64,000 nt of DNA from Marinobacter psychrophilus (GTDB lineage: Bacteria > Pseudomonadota > Gammaproteobacteria > Pseudomonadales > Oleiphilaceae): contig NZ_CP011494.1 in assembly GCF_001043175.1 (NCBI RefSeq), forward strand, positions 930,001-994,000, given 5' to 3'. The notes under the pieces were generated by a model. That model did no database searches. It saw only the letters and a list, made by a program, of their open reading frames with translations, and was not told the DNA's origin. Positions 16,674 to 24,254 of this stretch are shown here, piece after piece. Position 1 is the first letter of the stretch. Each line of letters starts with the position of its first letter. The position numbers and the translations under genes are program-made.

Positions 16674-17900
16674 CTAATTGTCCATGCCATCCAGAACCTT
16701 ATTGGCCCAACTGCGGCTTTCCAAAAAAAAGTGGTTGAGTGTGGTAATTGCTTTGTCACTGGCATTTTTCAGGCGACCCTTTTCAAAAGCTTTGACTAAA
16801 TGAAGGGTCTTGCCAAGCGGGCCTTCGTGAGCAAGTAGCGCTCGCTTGATATTTGGTGCGAGAGGGAGTTGGTCACACAATAGTTCGAGCTTTTGGCCGA
16901 GCAGCACATCAACCATCGATAGCAAGCCCATCATAAAGGCGGGTTCTTTGTTTTCCTCGCAGTCTCGTGCAGCCAGCCGCGAGCACATGGCTGCGCGGGT
17001 AAGCGTTTGTGGCAATAACAACATGTTGCACGGGTCGTCATTAGCCAGTACCAGCATGGTGACCAGGCTACGAAGGCGATTCAGTCCAAGCAACACTATG
17101 GCCTGGCGCATGCTAATTATTTCGTGGGGCAAATTGTAGCTTGCAGAATTGACTGTGCGCAGCATTTGGACCGCTAGCTGAGGTTCCTGCACCAGTAACC
17201 GTTCCAGTTCGTTGTAGTTTGCTTCAGGTTTTTGTAATTCGCCCAGAAGGCGAAGTTGCGCCGACTGATTGCGCCCGCGCTTAAAGGCGGTGGATTGACG
17301 AGTTTCCGGGTGGGCGTAAAAGTAACCCTGAAAAAGTGTAAATCCCATGGCCCGAGCTTGATCGAACTCTTTTTTGGTTTCCACCTTTTCGGCCAACAAG
17401 GTGATGCCGCGAGTTAGGTAGTGTTCTACCTGCTTTCTGGTGGGAGGCTGCTCCAACACGTCCAGCTTGACAATGTCGGCCAGATCCAGAAGCGGTCGGG
17501 TTGCGTCGGTCAGTACAAAGTCATCCAATGCTACGGTGTAGCCCTGAGATTTTATGTGCTTCAACGCTGCAAGGATTTCTTCGTCACCCTCTACGCATTC
17601 CAGTACCTCGATAACCACCTGCTCCGGGCTGGGCGGCAGTAATGCCGGGTTCAGCAGCCACTCACGGGGGGCGTTGAAAAACAGCTTTCTACGGCCGCAA
17701 AGTGACTCTACACCGGTTTCGTAAAAGGCTGCATTGCAGGCCCGTGCAGTGGCGATAAGGCCATCTTCTATGACAGCGAAACTCGCGCCTGCGGTGGCTC
17801 GGTAGAGTAGCTCGTCGGCCACATGGACCATATTGGCATCGCAAATTGGCTGCAGAGCAATGCAATAAGAGCCGGTGTTGGGTTTTTGGGGGTTCGTCAT
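16674..17900 (-). CDS. EAL-HDOD (YuxH-type) signalling protein
   Basis: A 408-residue cytoplasmic protein with an N-terminal EAL-like domain (about 10-200) and a C-terminal HDOD domain (about 205-400). The EAL signature is replaced by DELLYR, and the lid motif reads DDFVLT rather than DDFGTG, so c-di-GMP hydrolysis is unlikely. The HDOD half shows LLGELQKPEANYNELERLLVQEP and TVNSASYNLPHEIISMRQAIVLLGLNRLRSL. Proteins of this architecture act as regulators; the specific pathway here is unknown. It is separated from the upstream phosphofructokinase gene by a stem-loop. Confidence 0.87.
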   Translation of the reverse strand: MTNPQKPNTGSYCIALQPICDANMVHVADELLYRATAGASFAVIEDGLIATARACNAAFYETGVESLCGRRKLFFNAPREWLLNPALLPPSPEQVVIEVLECVEGDEEILAALKHIKSQGYTVALDDFVLTDATRPLLDLADIVKLDVLEQPPTRKQVEHYLTRGITLLAEKVETKKEFDQARAMGFTLFQGYFYAHPETRQSTAFKRGRNQSAQLRLLGELQKPEANYNELERLLVQEPQLAVQMLRTVNSASYNLPHEIISMRQAIVLLGLNRLRSLVTMLVLANDDPCNMLLLPQTLTRAAMCSRLAARDCEENKEPAFMMGLLSMVDVLLGQKLELLCDQLPLAPNIKRALLAHEGPLGKTLHLVKAFEKGRLKNASDKAITTLNHFFLESRSWANKVLDGMDN

Positions 17901-18013
17901 GAATCATTAGTACCCAGAGAATTACACTGGCGTCAAAAGCCAGACGAGACTGCAGCATACAATAGAGCTGCCGCGGCTCAAACACCGGATATTTTATTTG
18001 TCTGCGAAGCTGG

Positions 18014-18044
18014 CAATACGGCAGCCTCTAGGGCTGCCGTATTG
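18014..18044 (-). terminator. 13-bp perfect stem-loop after the phosphofructokinase gene
   Basis: CAATACGGCAGCC (18014-18026) pairs fully with GGCTGCCGTATTG (18032-18044) around a 5-base loop. It lies 18 bases past the stop of the minus-strand phosphofructokinase gene. There is no U-tract on either strand, so it may act as an mRNA 3'-end stabiliser or need Rho rather than being a classical terminator. Confidence 0.55.
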
Positions 18045-18061
18045 AGTGTGGAGGAGTTGTT

Positions 18062-19324
18062 TTAGAGCTCGAATGCGGTTTTAAGGCGTTTTTCCACCAA
18101 TTGGTTTATCAATTTGGCTACTTTTGGCAAGCCGTTTTCAAAAGGTGGAAAACTTTCGCCCTGAATCAGCGGGCTTAGGTAGTCGCGGCAGTCTTGGGTA
18201 ATGCCGAAGCCGTCATCGGTGATGTAGTGAATCGGCATTTTCTTTTCCTGATTAGCCACTTCGCTCAGCGGTGCCTCGCCAACTCTCCAGCGATAGGGCT
18301 TGGCCTGCTCGCGAATGATGATGGGCATTAGTGCCTGCTTGCCGGCAATCGCCATTTCAACCGCTGCCTTGCCCACGGTGTAGGCCTGTTCTACGTCGGT
18401 GGCCGAGGCGATATGACGCGCACTTCGCTGCAGGTAATCAGCGACGGCCCAGTGGTACTTATAGCCCAGAGCCTGCTTCATCAGATTTGCCAGCGCTGGC
18501 GCAACGCCGCCTAGTTGGGTGTGGCCAAAAGCGTCTCTGGCCCCGGCTTCAGCCAGAAAGCGGCCGTCTTCATATTGGGCGCCTTCAGACGCAACAATCA
18601 CGCAATAACCGTATTCCTTCACGCAAAAGTCCACCCGGGCCAGAAAAGCCTCGCGATCAAACGGAATTTCCGGGAACAAAATAATATGTGGCGGCTCACC
18701 TTCGCCCTGACCGGCAAGCCCGCCTGAGGCAGCAATCCAGCCAGCGTGGCGACCCATCACTTCCAGAATGAAAACCTTGGTGGAGGTCTCGCACATGGAT
18801 TTGATGTCAAGGCTCGCTTCCATCGTGGAGATGGCAATGTATTTGGCAACCGAGCCAAAGCCCGGGCAACAATCGGTGAAGGGTAGATCGTTATCAACGG
18901 TTTTGGGTATACCGATGCAAATAATCGGATAGCCCATTTTTTCGCTGATCTGCGATACTTTGTAAGCGGTATCTTGCGAGTCGCCGCCGCCGTTATAGAA
19001 GAAATAACCAATGTCGTGGGCGCGGAATACTTCAATCAAACGCTCGTATTCGCGGCGGTTTTCGGAGATATTTTTAAGCTTGTGGCGACACGATCCAAAC
19101 GCACCGCCAGGAGTATGCATCAGTGCGGCAATGGCACCATCGGACTCCAGACTGGTATCAATCAGTTCTTCTTTCAACGCACCGAGAATACCGTTGCGCC
19201 CGGCATACACCTTGCCGATTTTATCCGGGTGCCGGCGGGCGGTCTGAATAACGCCACAGGCGCTGGCGTTTATAACGGCGGTAACACCACCGGATTGTGC
19301 ATAGAATGCGTTTTTAATGGCCAT
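18062..19324 (-). CDS. pyrophosphate-type 6-phosphofructokinase
   Basis: Phosphorylates fructose 6-phosphate (or reverses this) in glycolysis. The phosphofructokinase fold is clear: AQSGGVTAVINASACGVI, FYNGGGDSQDTAYKVSQ, PKTVDNDLPFTDCCPGFGSVAKY and EVMGRHAGWIAA. Aspartate in GGGDS and lysine in PKTVDND, in place of the ATP-type glycines, point to pyrophosphate as phosphoryl donor. I start it at MAIKNAFYAQSGG (19324), giving 420 residues; upstream codons to 19375 remain open but have no family sequence. PPi enzymes are reversible, so a role in gluconeogenesis is equally possible. Confidence 0.9.
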   Translation of the reverse strand: MAIKNAFYAQSGGVTAVINASACGVIQTARRHPDKIGKVYAGRNGILGALKEELIDTSLESDGAIAALMHTPGGAFGSCRHKLKNISENRREYERLIEVFRAHDIGYFFYNGGGDSQDTAYKVSQISEKMGYPIICIGIPKTVDNDLPFTDCCPGFGSVAKYIAISTMEASLDIKSMCETSTKVFILEVMGRHAGWIAASGGLAGQGEGEPPHIILFPEIPFDREAFLARVDFCVKEYGYCVIVASEGAQYEDGRFLAEAGARDAFGHTQLGGVAPALANLMKQALGYKYHWAVADYLQRSARHIASATDVEQAYTVGKAAVEMAIAGKQALMPIIIREQAKPYRWRVGEAPLSEVANQEKKMPIHYITDDGFGITQDCRDYLSPLIQGESFPPFENGLPKVAKLINQLVEKRLKTAFEL

Positions 19325-19488
19325 CTGGCAGGTAAGCCTCTCACTGATTTGACGATGGCGCGCATGATACGCCAATTACCGGCAATTTTCATGACCGGTA
19401 AAACCGAGACGGTCAGCAGCGCATGCTTGACGGGCTGCAGTGTATGGGGGACGCTTGGCAGCGTTTTTATCAGGAGGCGGTCGGTTTC

Positions 19489-20883
19489 ATGCACATTCAT
19501 ATATTGGGTATTTGCGGCACCTTTATGGGTAGCCTGGCTGTATTGGCCCATGAAATGGGGCACAAGGTGACGGGCTCTGATCAAGGCGTTTACCCGCCCA
19601 TGAGTACCCAACTGCAAGCTCAGGGAGTCGAGCTGATTGAAGGCTACCACCCTGACAACCTTGAACCGCGACCCGATCTGGTGCTGATCGGCAACGCCAT
19701 GTCCCGCGGCAACGCCGAAGTGGAACAGGTGCTTAACGGCAATATTCCTTATATGTCCGGCCCCGAATGGCTGGCGCGGGAAGTGTTACACCAGCGTTGG
19801 GTGCTGGCGGTGGCCGGCACCCACGGCAAAACCACCACCACCGCGATGCTGCTGTGGATACTGGAGCAGGCCGGGTTTGACGCCGGTTATCTGGTGGGAG
19901 GTGTACCCAGAGATTTGCCGGTTTCTGCGCGCTTGGGTAGCAGTGATTTTTTTGTGATTGAGGCCGATGAATACGACAGCGCGTTTTTTGACAAGCGTTC
20001 GAAGTTTGTTCACTACCGCCCGCGTACGCTTATTTTGAATAATCTGGAATTCGACCACGCCGATATTTTTGACAACGTGGAAGCTATCGAGCGCCAGTTC
20101 CATCACCTGATTCGGACTGTGCCGTCCCAAGGCTTGATTCTGCGCCCGACGCTGGATAGTCACCTGGACAACGCCATTGCCCTGGGCTGCTGGACCCCGC
20201 AGCAAACGCTGTCTATTGGTAGCGAAGCCGACAGTCCAAGCGACTGGCGAGCCGAACTGTTGAGCGACGACGGCAGCCATTTCATGGTGTTGCGCCACGA
20301 GCAGCCGGTGGCTGCAGTAAAGTGGGCCCACAGCGGCCTACACAACGTACGTAACGCCTTGTCGGCCATTGCCGCAGCACGCGATGTGGGTGTTACTCCA
20401 GACCACGCCGTTAGCGCGTTGTGCTGTTTTTCCGGAGTAAAAAGACGCATGGAGTTGCTGGCGGACATTAATGGCGTAAAGGTGTATGACGACTTCGCCC
20501 ATCACCCCACGGCCATCGCCACTACCCTGGACGGCTTGCGCAAACAGGTGGGCAACGAGCCGGTGCTGGCATTGATCGAGCCCCGTTCCAATACCATGAA
20601 ACAGGGCGTACACAGTGACACCCTGTTGCCCAGCGCGGCAGCCGCCGATCGCGTGCTCTGGGCCAACCTGAACGATTCGAGCTGGTTGCCGAAATTGGTT
20701 GAACGCTGGCAACAGGCCAACGCCGACAGTAGCTTGCATCGGGTAGAAGCATCAGTAGACGATTTGATTGCGCGGGTAACGGCAGACTTACCCAGCCCCT
20801 GCCACATTGTCATTATGAGCAACGGCGGTTTTGGCGGCATTCATCAACGGCTGATTGCTGAAATCGAACGTATCAACGGATAG
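19489..20883 (+). CDS. mpl: UDP-N-acetylmuramate:L-Ala-gamma-D-Glu-meso-DAP ligase
   Basis: Peptidoglycan recycling enzyme that joins the salvaged tripeptide to UDP-MurNAc. It belongs to the Mur ligase family: N-terminal UDP-binding GICGTFMGSLAVLAHEMGHKVTGSD, ATP-binding GTHGKTTTTAMLLWILE, FVIEADEYDSAFFDKRSKF, and the C-terminal DDFAHHPTAIATTLDGLR and LIEPRSNTMKQG. The start at 19489 is preceded by AGGAGG and gives 464 residues; the 22 codons upstream do not match the family. It is followed 38 bases later by ubiX. Confidence 0.95.
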   Translation: MHIHILGICGTFMGSLAVLAHEMGHKVTGSDQGVYPPMSTQLQAQGVELIEGYHPDNLEPRPDLVLIGNAMSRGNAEVEQVLNGNIPYMSGPEWLAREVLHQRWVLAVAGTHGKTTTTAMLLWILEQAGFDAGYLVGGVPRDLPVSARLGSSDFFVIEADEYDSAFFDKRSKFVHYRPRTLILNNLEFDHADIFDNVEAIERQFHHLIRTVPSQGLILRPTLDSHLDNAIALGCWTPQQTLSIGSEADSPSDWRAELLSDDGSHFMVLRHEQPVAAVKWAHSGLHNVRNALSAIAAARDVGVTPDHAVSALCCFSGVKRRMELLADINGVKVYDDFAHHPTAIATTLDGLRKQVGNEPVLALIEPRSNTMKQGVHSDTLLPSAAAADRVLWANLNDSSWLPKLVERWQQANADSSLHRVEASVDDLIARVTADLPSPCHIVIMSNGGFGGIHQRLIAEIERING

Positions 20884-20921
20884 TCTAAATTACGCCGCCT
20901 TAATATCGGAGCAAGCAGTGC

Positions 20922-21599
20922 ATGAATGAGGTGCCCGCAGTGAGTAATGCAGCAGCAACAGACGATGCCCCGCGAGTCATCAACTTGGCGTTTACCGGTG
21001 CTTCTGGCGCGCCTTACGGCCTGCGCCTGCTGCAGTGCTTGGTGGCTTCCGGCTGTCGGGTTCAGGTGATGATCAGCAAAGCCGCGCAGATTGTGATTGC
21101 CACCGAAACCGACCTGAAATTACCTGGCACACCGCCGGCCATGCAACAGTGCCTGAGTGAATACAGCCAGGCAGCCCCCGGCCAGGTATTGGTATTTGGT
21201 CGCGAAGACTGGTTTTCACCGCCGGCGTCCGGTTCTGGCGAAAAAGCTCCGCTGGTGATTTGCCCCTGCAGCACTGGCACGCTGTCGGCCTTGGCCACGG
21301 GCGCCAGCAATAACCTGATAGAGAGAGCAGGAGACGTAGCCCTGAAAGAACGCCGCCAGTTGATACTGGTACCGCGCGAGGCGCCCTATTCCGAAGTGCA
21401 CCTGGAAAACATGCTGAAACTGACCCGCATGGGCGCCGTCATTATGCCGGCAAGCCCGGGGTTTTATCACAACCCGGAAACCATCAACGACTTGGTGGAC
21501 TTTGTGGTGGCACGTTTGCTGGATCATTTAGGCGTTGATCAGAAGTTGATGCCTCGCTGGGGAGAAGAGAGGTTAGCGCGAAAGCTGAAAGGGGGTTAG
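20922..21599 (+). CDS. ubiX: flavin prenyltransferase UbiX
   Basis: Makes prenylated FMN, the cofactor of UbiD-type decarboxylases in ubiquinone synthesis. The flavoprotein fold shows [20 protein letters not shown] at the FMN-binding start, then [32 protein letters not shown] and [34 protein letters not shown]. It has about 18 extra residues at the N-terminus compared with the usual length, so a downstream start such as that at about 20940 (GTG) is possible. Mpl-ubiX adjacency is common in this group. Confidence 0.93.
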   Translation: MNEVPAVSNAAATDDAPRVINLAFTGASGAPYGLRLLQCLVASGCRVQVMISKAAQIVIATETDLKLPGTPPAMQQCLSEYSQAAPGQVLVFGREDWFSPPASGSGEKAPLVICPCSTGTLSALATGASNNLIERAGDVALKERRQLILVPREAPYSEVHLENMLKLTRMGAVIMPASPGFYHNPETINDLVDFVVARLLDHLGVDQKLMPRWGEERLARKLKGG

Positions 21600-21788
21600 G
21601 CGCGCGGTTTTCTGCGTTAGTAGATTTTTTAAGACCTGTCGCTACTGGAATCAACCTTACGCTCGGCCAGCACCGAGGTAGACGCTATCAACCAGGCAGA
21701 GTCCTGTCCTGCATCCAGCAATGTTGAATAATCATTAATCCGAGAGTGCGATGCCCAATTCCACACATTGTGAAGCGTAAAAAAAACC

Positions 21789-21839
21789 GGGACAGCTTTT
21801 CTTTGAGACGGGTTAGGTGCCTAAAGATAGCTTTGTCCC
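21789..21839. repeat. imperfect inverted repeat with GGGACA / TGTCCC ends
   Basis: The stretch begins GGGACAGCTTTTCTTTGAGA and ends TAGCTTTGTCCC, and the arms pair imperfectly over about 15 bases. It lies in the gap between ubiX and the alcohol dehydrogenase gene. Its ends resemble the GGGACAG palindromes at 40721-40787 and 55153-55175, so it may be a diverged member of the same REP-like family. The rest of 21600-21854 holds no visible gene. Confidence 0.5.
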
Positions 21840-21854
21840 AGCTTCTCTACTCAA

Positions 21855-22910
21855 TCAAGCGTTTTTTAACGTTGCCATGTCAATCACGAAGCGATACTTC
21901 ACATCGCCTTTTTTTATGCGCTCGTAAGCTTCGTTGATATTTTTGATATCAAGCATTTCGATATCGCAGCTAATGTCGTGTTCAGCGCAGAAATCCAGCA
22001 TTTCCTGGGTTTCCGGCATGCCACCGATCAGCGAGCCGCCCAATACCCGACGTTTAAGGACCAGATTGCCAGCTTCCAGTGCGGGGTCAATTGGCTCCAG
22101 AAGGCCCACCAAAATGTGGGTTCCATCATGGCTGAGGCAGTTCAGGTAAGGGTTCAGGTCGTGCTGAACAGGCACTGTATCCAGCATGAAATCAAAAGTT
22201 TCAGTGGCGTCCTTCATCTGCTGTTCATCGGTGGAAATGACCACATGGTCGGCGCCCTGTTTTTTGGCCTCTGCGACCTTGCTTTCAGAACGGGTGAAGA
22301 TGGTCACTTCAGCACCCAGCGCCTTGGCAATCTTCACGCCCATATGTCCGAGGCCTCCCATCCCGATGACACCCACCTTATCACCCTTTTTGACACCATA
22401 ATGGCGCAGCGGGGAATAGGTGGTAATGCCTGCACAAAGAAGCGGTGCGGCGGCGGCAGGGTCCAGCTTCTCTGGTATCCTGACCACGAAGCGTTCGCTG
22501 ACGACCACGTTGTCTGAATAGCCACCAAAAGTGACGGATTGATCGTAACGATCTGTGCCGTTGTAAGTGCCAGTCATACCTTCTTTGCAATACTGCTCAA
22601 GGCCGGATTCGCAGGCGGAGCAGGTGCGGCAGGAGTCCACCATGCAACCCACGCCAACCACATCTCCGACCTTGTAGGTCGAGACGTCGCTGCCTACAGA
22701 GGTAACCCGGCCAACAATCTCATGGCCCGGAACTACCGGGTAAGCAGTCACTCCCCAGTCATTATGCGCAAAGTGAATATCGGTGTGGCAGACACCGCAG
22801 TAATCAATTTCGATGGATACATCGTCGGGGCGTGGTTCTCGGCGGTCGAAACTAAACGGTGCGACGCCTGATTGCGCAGATTGTGCGGCGTATGCTTTGG
22901 TGTTGGCCAT
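21855..22910 (-). CDS. zinc-dependent NADP alcohol dehydrogenase (YahK/CAD type)
   Basis: A 351-residue medium-chain dehydrogenase of the cinnamyl-alcohol dehydrogenase/YahK group, reducing a range of aldehydes. Catalytic zinc ligands lie in YCGVCHTDIHFAHNDWG and VPGHEIVGRV. The structural zinc site is the four-cysteine loop CRTCSACESGLEQYC, preceded by GVGCMVDS. The Rossmann motif is VGVIGMGGLGHMGVKIAKALGAEV, and LDTVPVQHDLNPYLNCL is characteristic of the subfamily. The physiological substrate is unknown. It stands alone, with a gene-poor region upstream. Confidence 0.92.
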   Translation of the reverse strand: MANTKAYAAQSAQSGVAPFSFDRREPRPDDVSIEIDYCGVCHTDIHFAHNDWGVTAYPVVPGHEIVGRVTSVGSDVSTYKVGDVVGVGCMVDSCRTCSACESGLEQYCKEGMTGTYNGTDRYDQSVTFGGYSDNVVVSERFVVRIPEKLDPAAAAPLLCAGITTYSPLRHYGVKKGDKVGVIGMGGLGHMGVKIAKALGAEVTIFTRSESKVAEAKKQGADHVVISTDEQQMKDATETFDFMLDTVPVQHDLNPYLNCLSHDGTHILVGLLEPIDPALEAGNLVLKRRVLGGSLIGGMPETQEMLDFCAEHDISCDIEMLDIKNINEAYERIKKGDVKYRFVIDMATLKNA

Positions 22911-23080
22911 GTCTGTAGTTTCTCCTCAACGAATGTTAAGTTATGTCGAAAATATTGTTAACAATCCTAACAGTTCACGTGCCTTGTACGTGTCAGCGAT
23001 TCTCCCTAGGCTCTGTTATTGAGGAGCGAGCAAAAGCTCAGATCCGGCCCAAGGTAAGGTTGTTATTCCATGTTATCAGG

Positions 23081-23090
23081 AATCTGTCCC
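23081..23090. repeat. half-site of the GGGACAGATT repeat
   Basis: AATCTGTCCC (GGGACAGATT on the minus strand) matches one arm of the palindromes at 40764-40787 and 55153-55175. It lies two bases beyond the stop codon of the truncated channel gene, marking a possible break point. Confidence 0.4.
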
Positions 23091-23091
23091 G

Positions 23092-23226
23092 TCACCGGAA
23101 ATTGCCATCAATGACCGCCAGCAAGACTGAGACAATGATTAGCACGCATATTGCAAAGTTGAAGGGGGATAGTCCTGTTTTGTTCCAGGCTCTGGTATCT
23201 ACATACCTGTAGAGAAACTGACGCAT
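23092..23226 (-). pseudogene. truncated N-terminus of a voltage-gated K+ channel / ion transporter
   Basis: A 44-codon frame begins with ATG at 23226 behind AAAGGAA. The product starts MRQFLYRYVDTRAW, continues TGLSPFNFAICVLIIVSVLL and ends AVIDGNFR. This resembles the start of bacterial voltage-gated ion transporters, where GLSPFNxFIxxLIxLSVxLAVxE opens helix S1. Nothing resembling helices S2-S6 or the GYG filter follows in any frame before the alcohol dehydrogenase gene, so the rest has been lost. The family match is from memory; a small intact gene of unknown role is the alternative. Confidence 0.5.
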
Positions 23227-23580
23227 GACTGTTCCTTTCGATGATTGCGCGTTTCGGTAGCCGTAGAAGTTCGCTGATACTGGCTGTCGCTTGCTTGACC
23301 CTTTGTTTTTTAGGGGATCCAGTATTTTAGAGTATCGTGACTCATTGCTCTTTCATGTATGCCTGAACAAGCCGTGATTGCGCAACATTTGTTTCAACGT
23401 TGCCTGCCCTGGTTGGATCGCTAGACAGTATCTCCTCTTTCATTGGCCAACGGTAAGTTGTGTGCGTTCCCAATATACGTTTGCTAGCCGCCAGCTGTTC
23501 TCGGGGCGAGGTTGATGACTTAAGCGCACAGGGCAAATAGTTTAGGAAGGCCTGAGGGCTGCTCAATCTCTGCCAAGGCG

Positions 23581-23724
23581 ATGAGGACGAGATTTGTGGT
23601 TTCTTTTGGGGATGGTGTTTCTCGGTGCACGCTTGATCTCTCGCTGGCCGATGATGGGGCGGAGGTAATCTGGTACGCGCTTACGTATCCAGTCGTTGGG
23701 GCTATTGTTTCAGCGCCATGGTGA
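23581..23724 (+). CDS. 47-codon open frame, unassigned
   Basis: The frame starts at an ATG and encodes MRTRFVVSFGDGVS, later LADDGAEVIWYALTYP. Amino-acid composition looks protein-like, but no Shine-Dalgarno or family is recognisable. It could be a gene remnant or chance. Confidence 0.2.
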   Translation: MRTRFVVSFGDGVSRCTLDLSLADDGAEVIWYALTYPVVGAIVSAPW

Positions 23725-23838
23725 GCACATTTCGAAACCCACAAGAAATCTTCCGTGCACCTGCTTAAGATACTAGGAGTATATTTAAATTATTGATCGT
23801 GGTGTGATTCGTTAAACAGGAAGGCCATTCTAGTAGAA

Positions 23839-23925
23839 TGGTGCCGAGGAGAGGACTTGAACCTCCACGCCCTTGCGAGCACTAGCACCTGAAGCTAGCG
23901 TGTCTACCAATTTCACCACCTCGGC
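23839..23925 (-). tRNA. tRNA-Leu (anticodon CAG)
   Basis: The minus strand reads GCCGAGGTGGTGAAATTGG at the 5' end. The anticodon stem CTAGC/GCTAG holds the loop TTCAGGT (anticodon CAG), and a long variable arm typical of leucine tRNA follows (GCTCGCAAGGGC). The T-loop is GTTCAAGTC, the acceptor strand CCTCGGC, and CCA is encoded. Total 87 bases. Confidence 0.96.
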
Positions 23926-24254
23926 AGGTGATTCGCAGGAAATCTGATGTTTGAAAACCAGAGTCTTCTGCCGTCAGTTAATGTTGCTCTCAACCGATGG
24001 CGCGTACTTTAATGATTCGCCGAAAAACTGTCAAATACTTTTTCAAAAGGCTGATAGGTTTATTTGCCTTCTTTGACACCGCAAAGGAAAGGGCTACGAA
24101 TATGCCCAAGTGTAAATACTGATGCGCTTTCTACCTGCTTTATAAAGCCTGCGTATCAGGCAGTTTCGGCGAACCGGCGTTATACTGTTATGCTAACGCC
24201 CATTGACTCAATACAGTTGTGCCGCTGAGGCACAGATAGCAAACAAGGATCCGA

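Larger units (their letters stand above)
22911..24254. other. 1.3-kb gene-poor region
   Basis: This stretch holds the promoter side of the alcohol dehydrogenase gene, a 44-codon ion-channel remnant, a GGGACAGATT half-repeat, one unassigned 47-codon reading frame and tRNA-Leu(CAG). Other open frames here (for example 23342-23566 and 23520-23744, minus) show no recognisable protein sequence. The last 300 bases before rnr hold only its leader. Confidence 0.6.

Noticed and set aside
17823..18065. Plus-strand 80-codon frame between the EAL-HDOD and phosphofructokinase genes
   Set aside because: It overlaps the EAL-HDOD 5' end and crosses the perfect stem-loop; nothing in it is recognisable.
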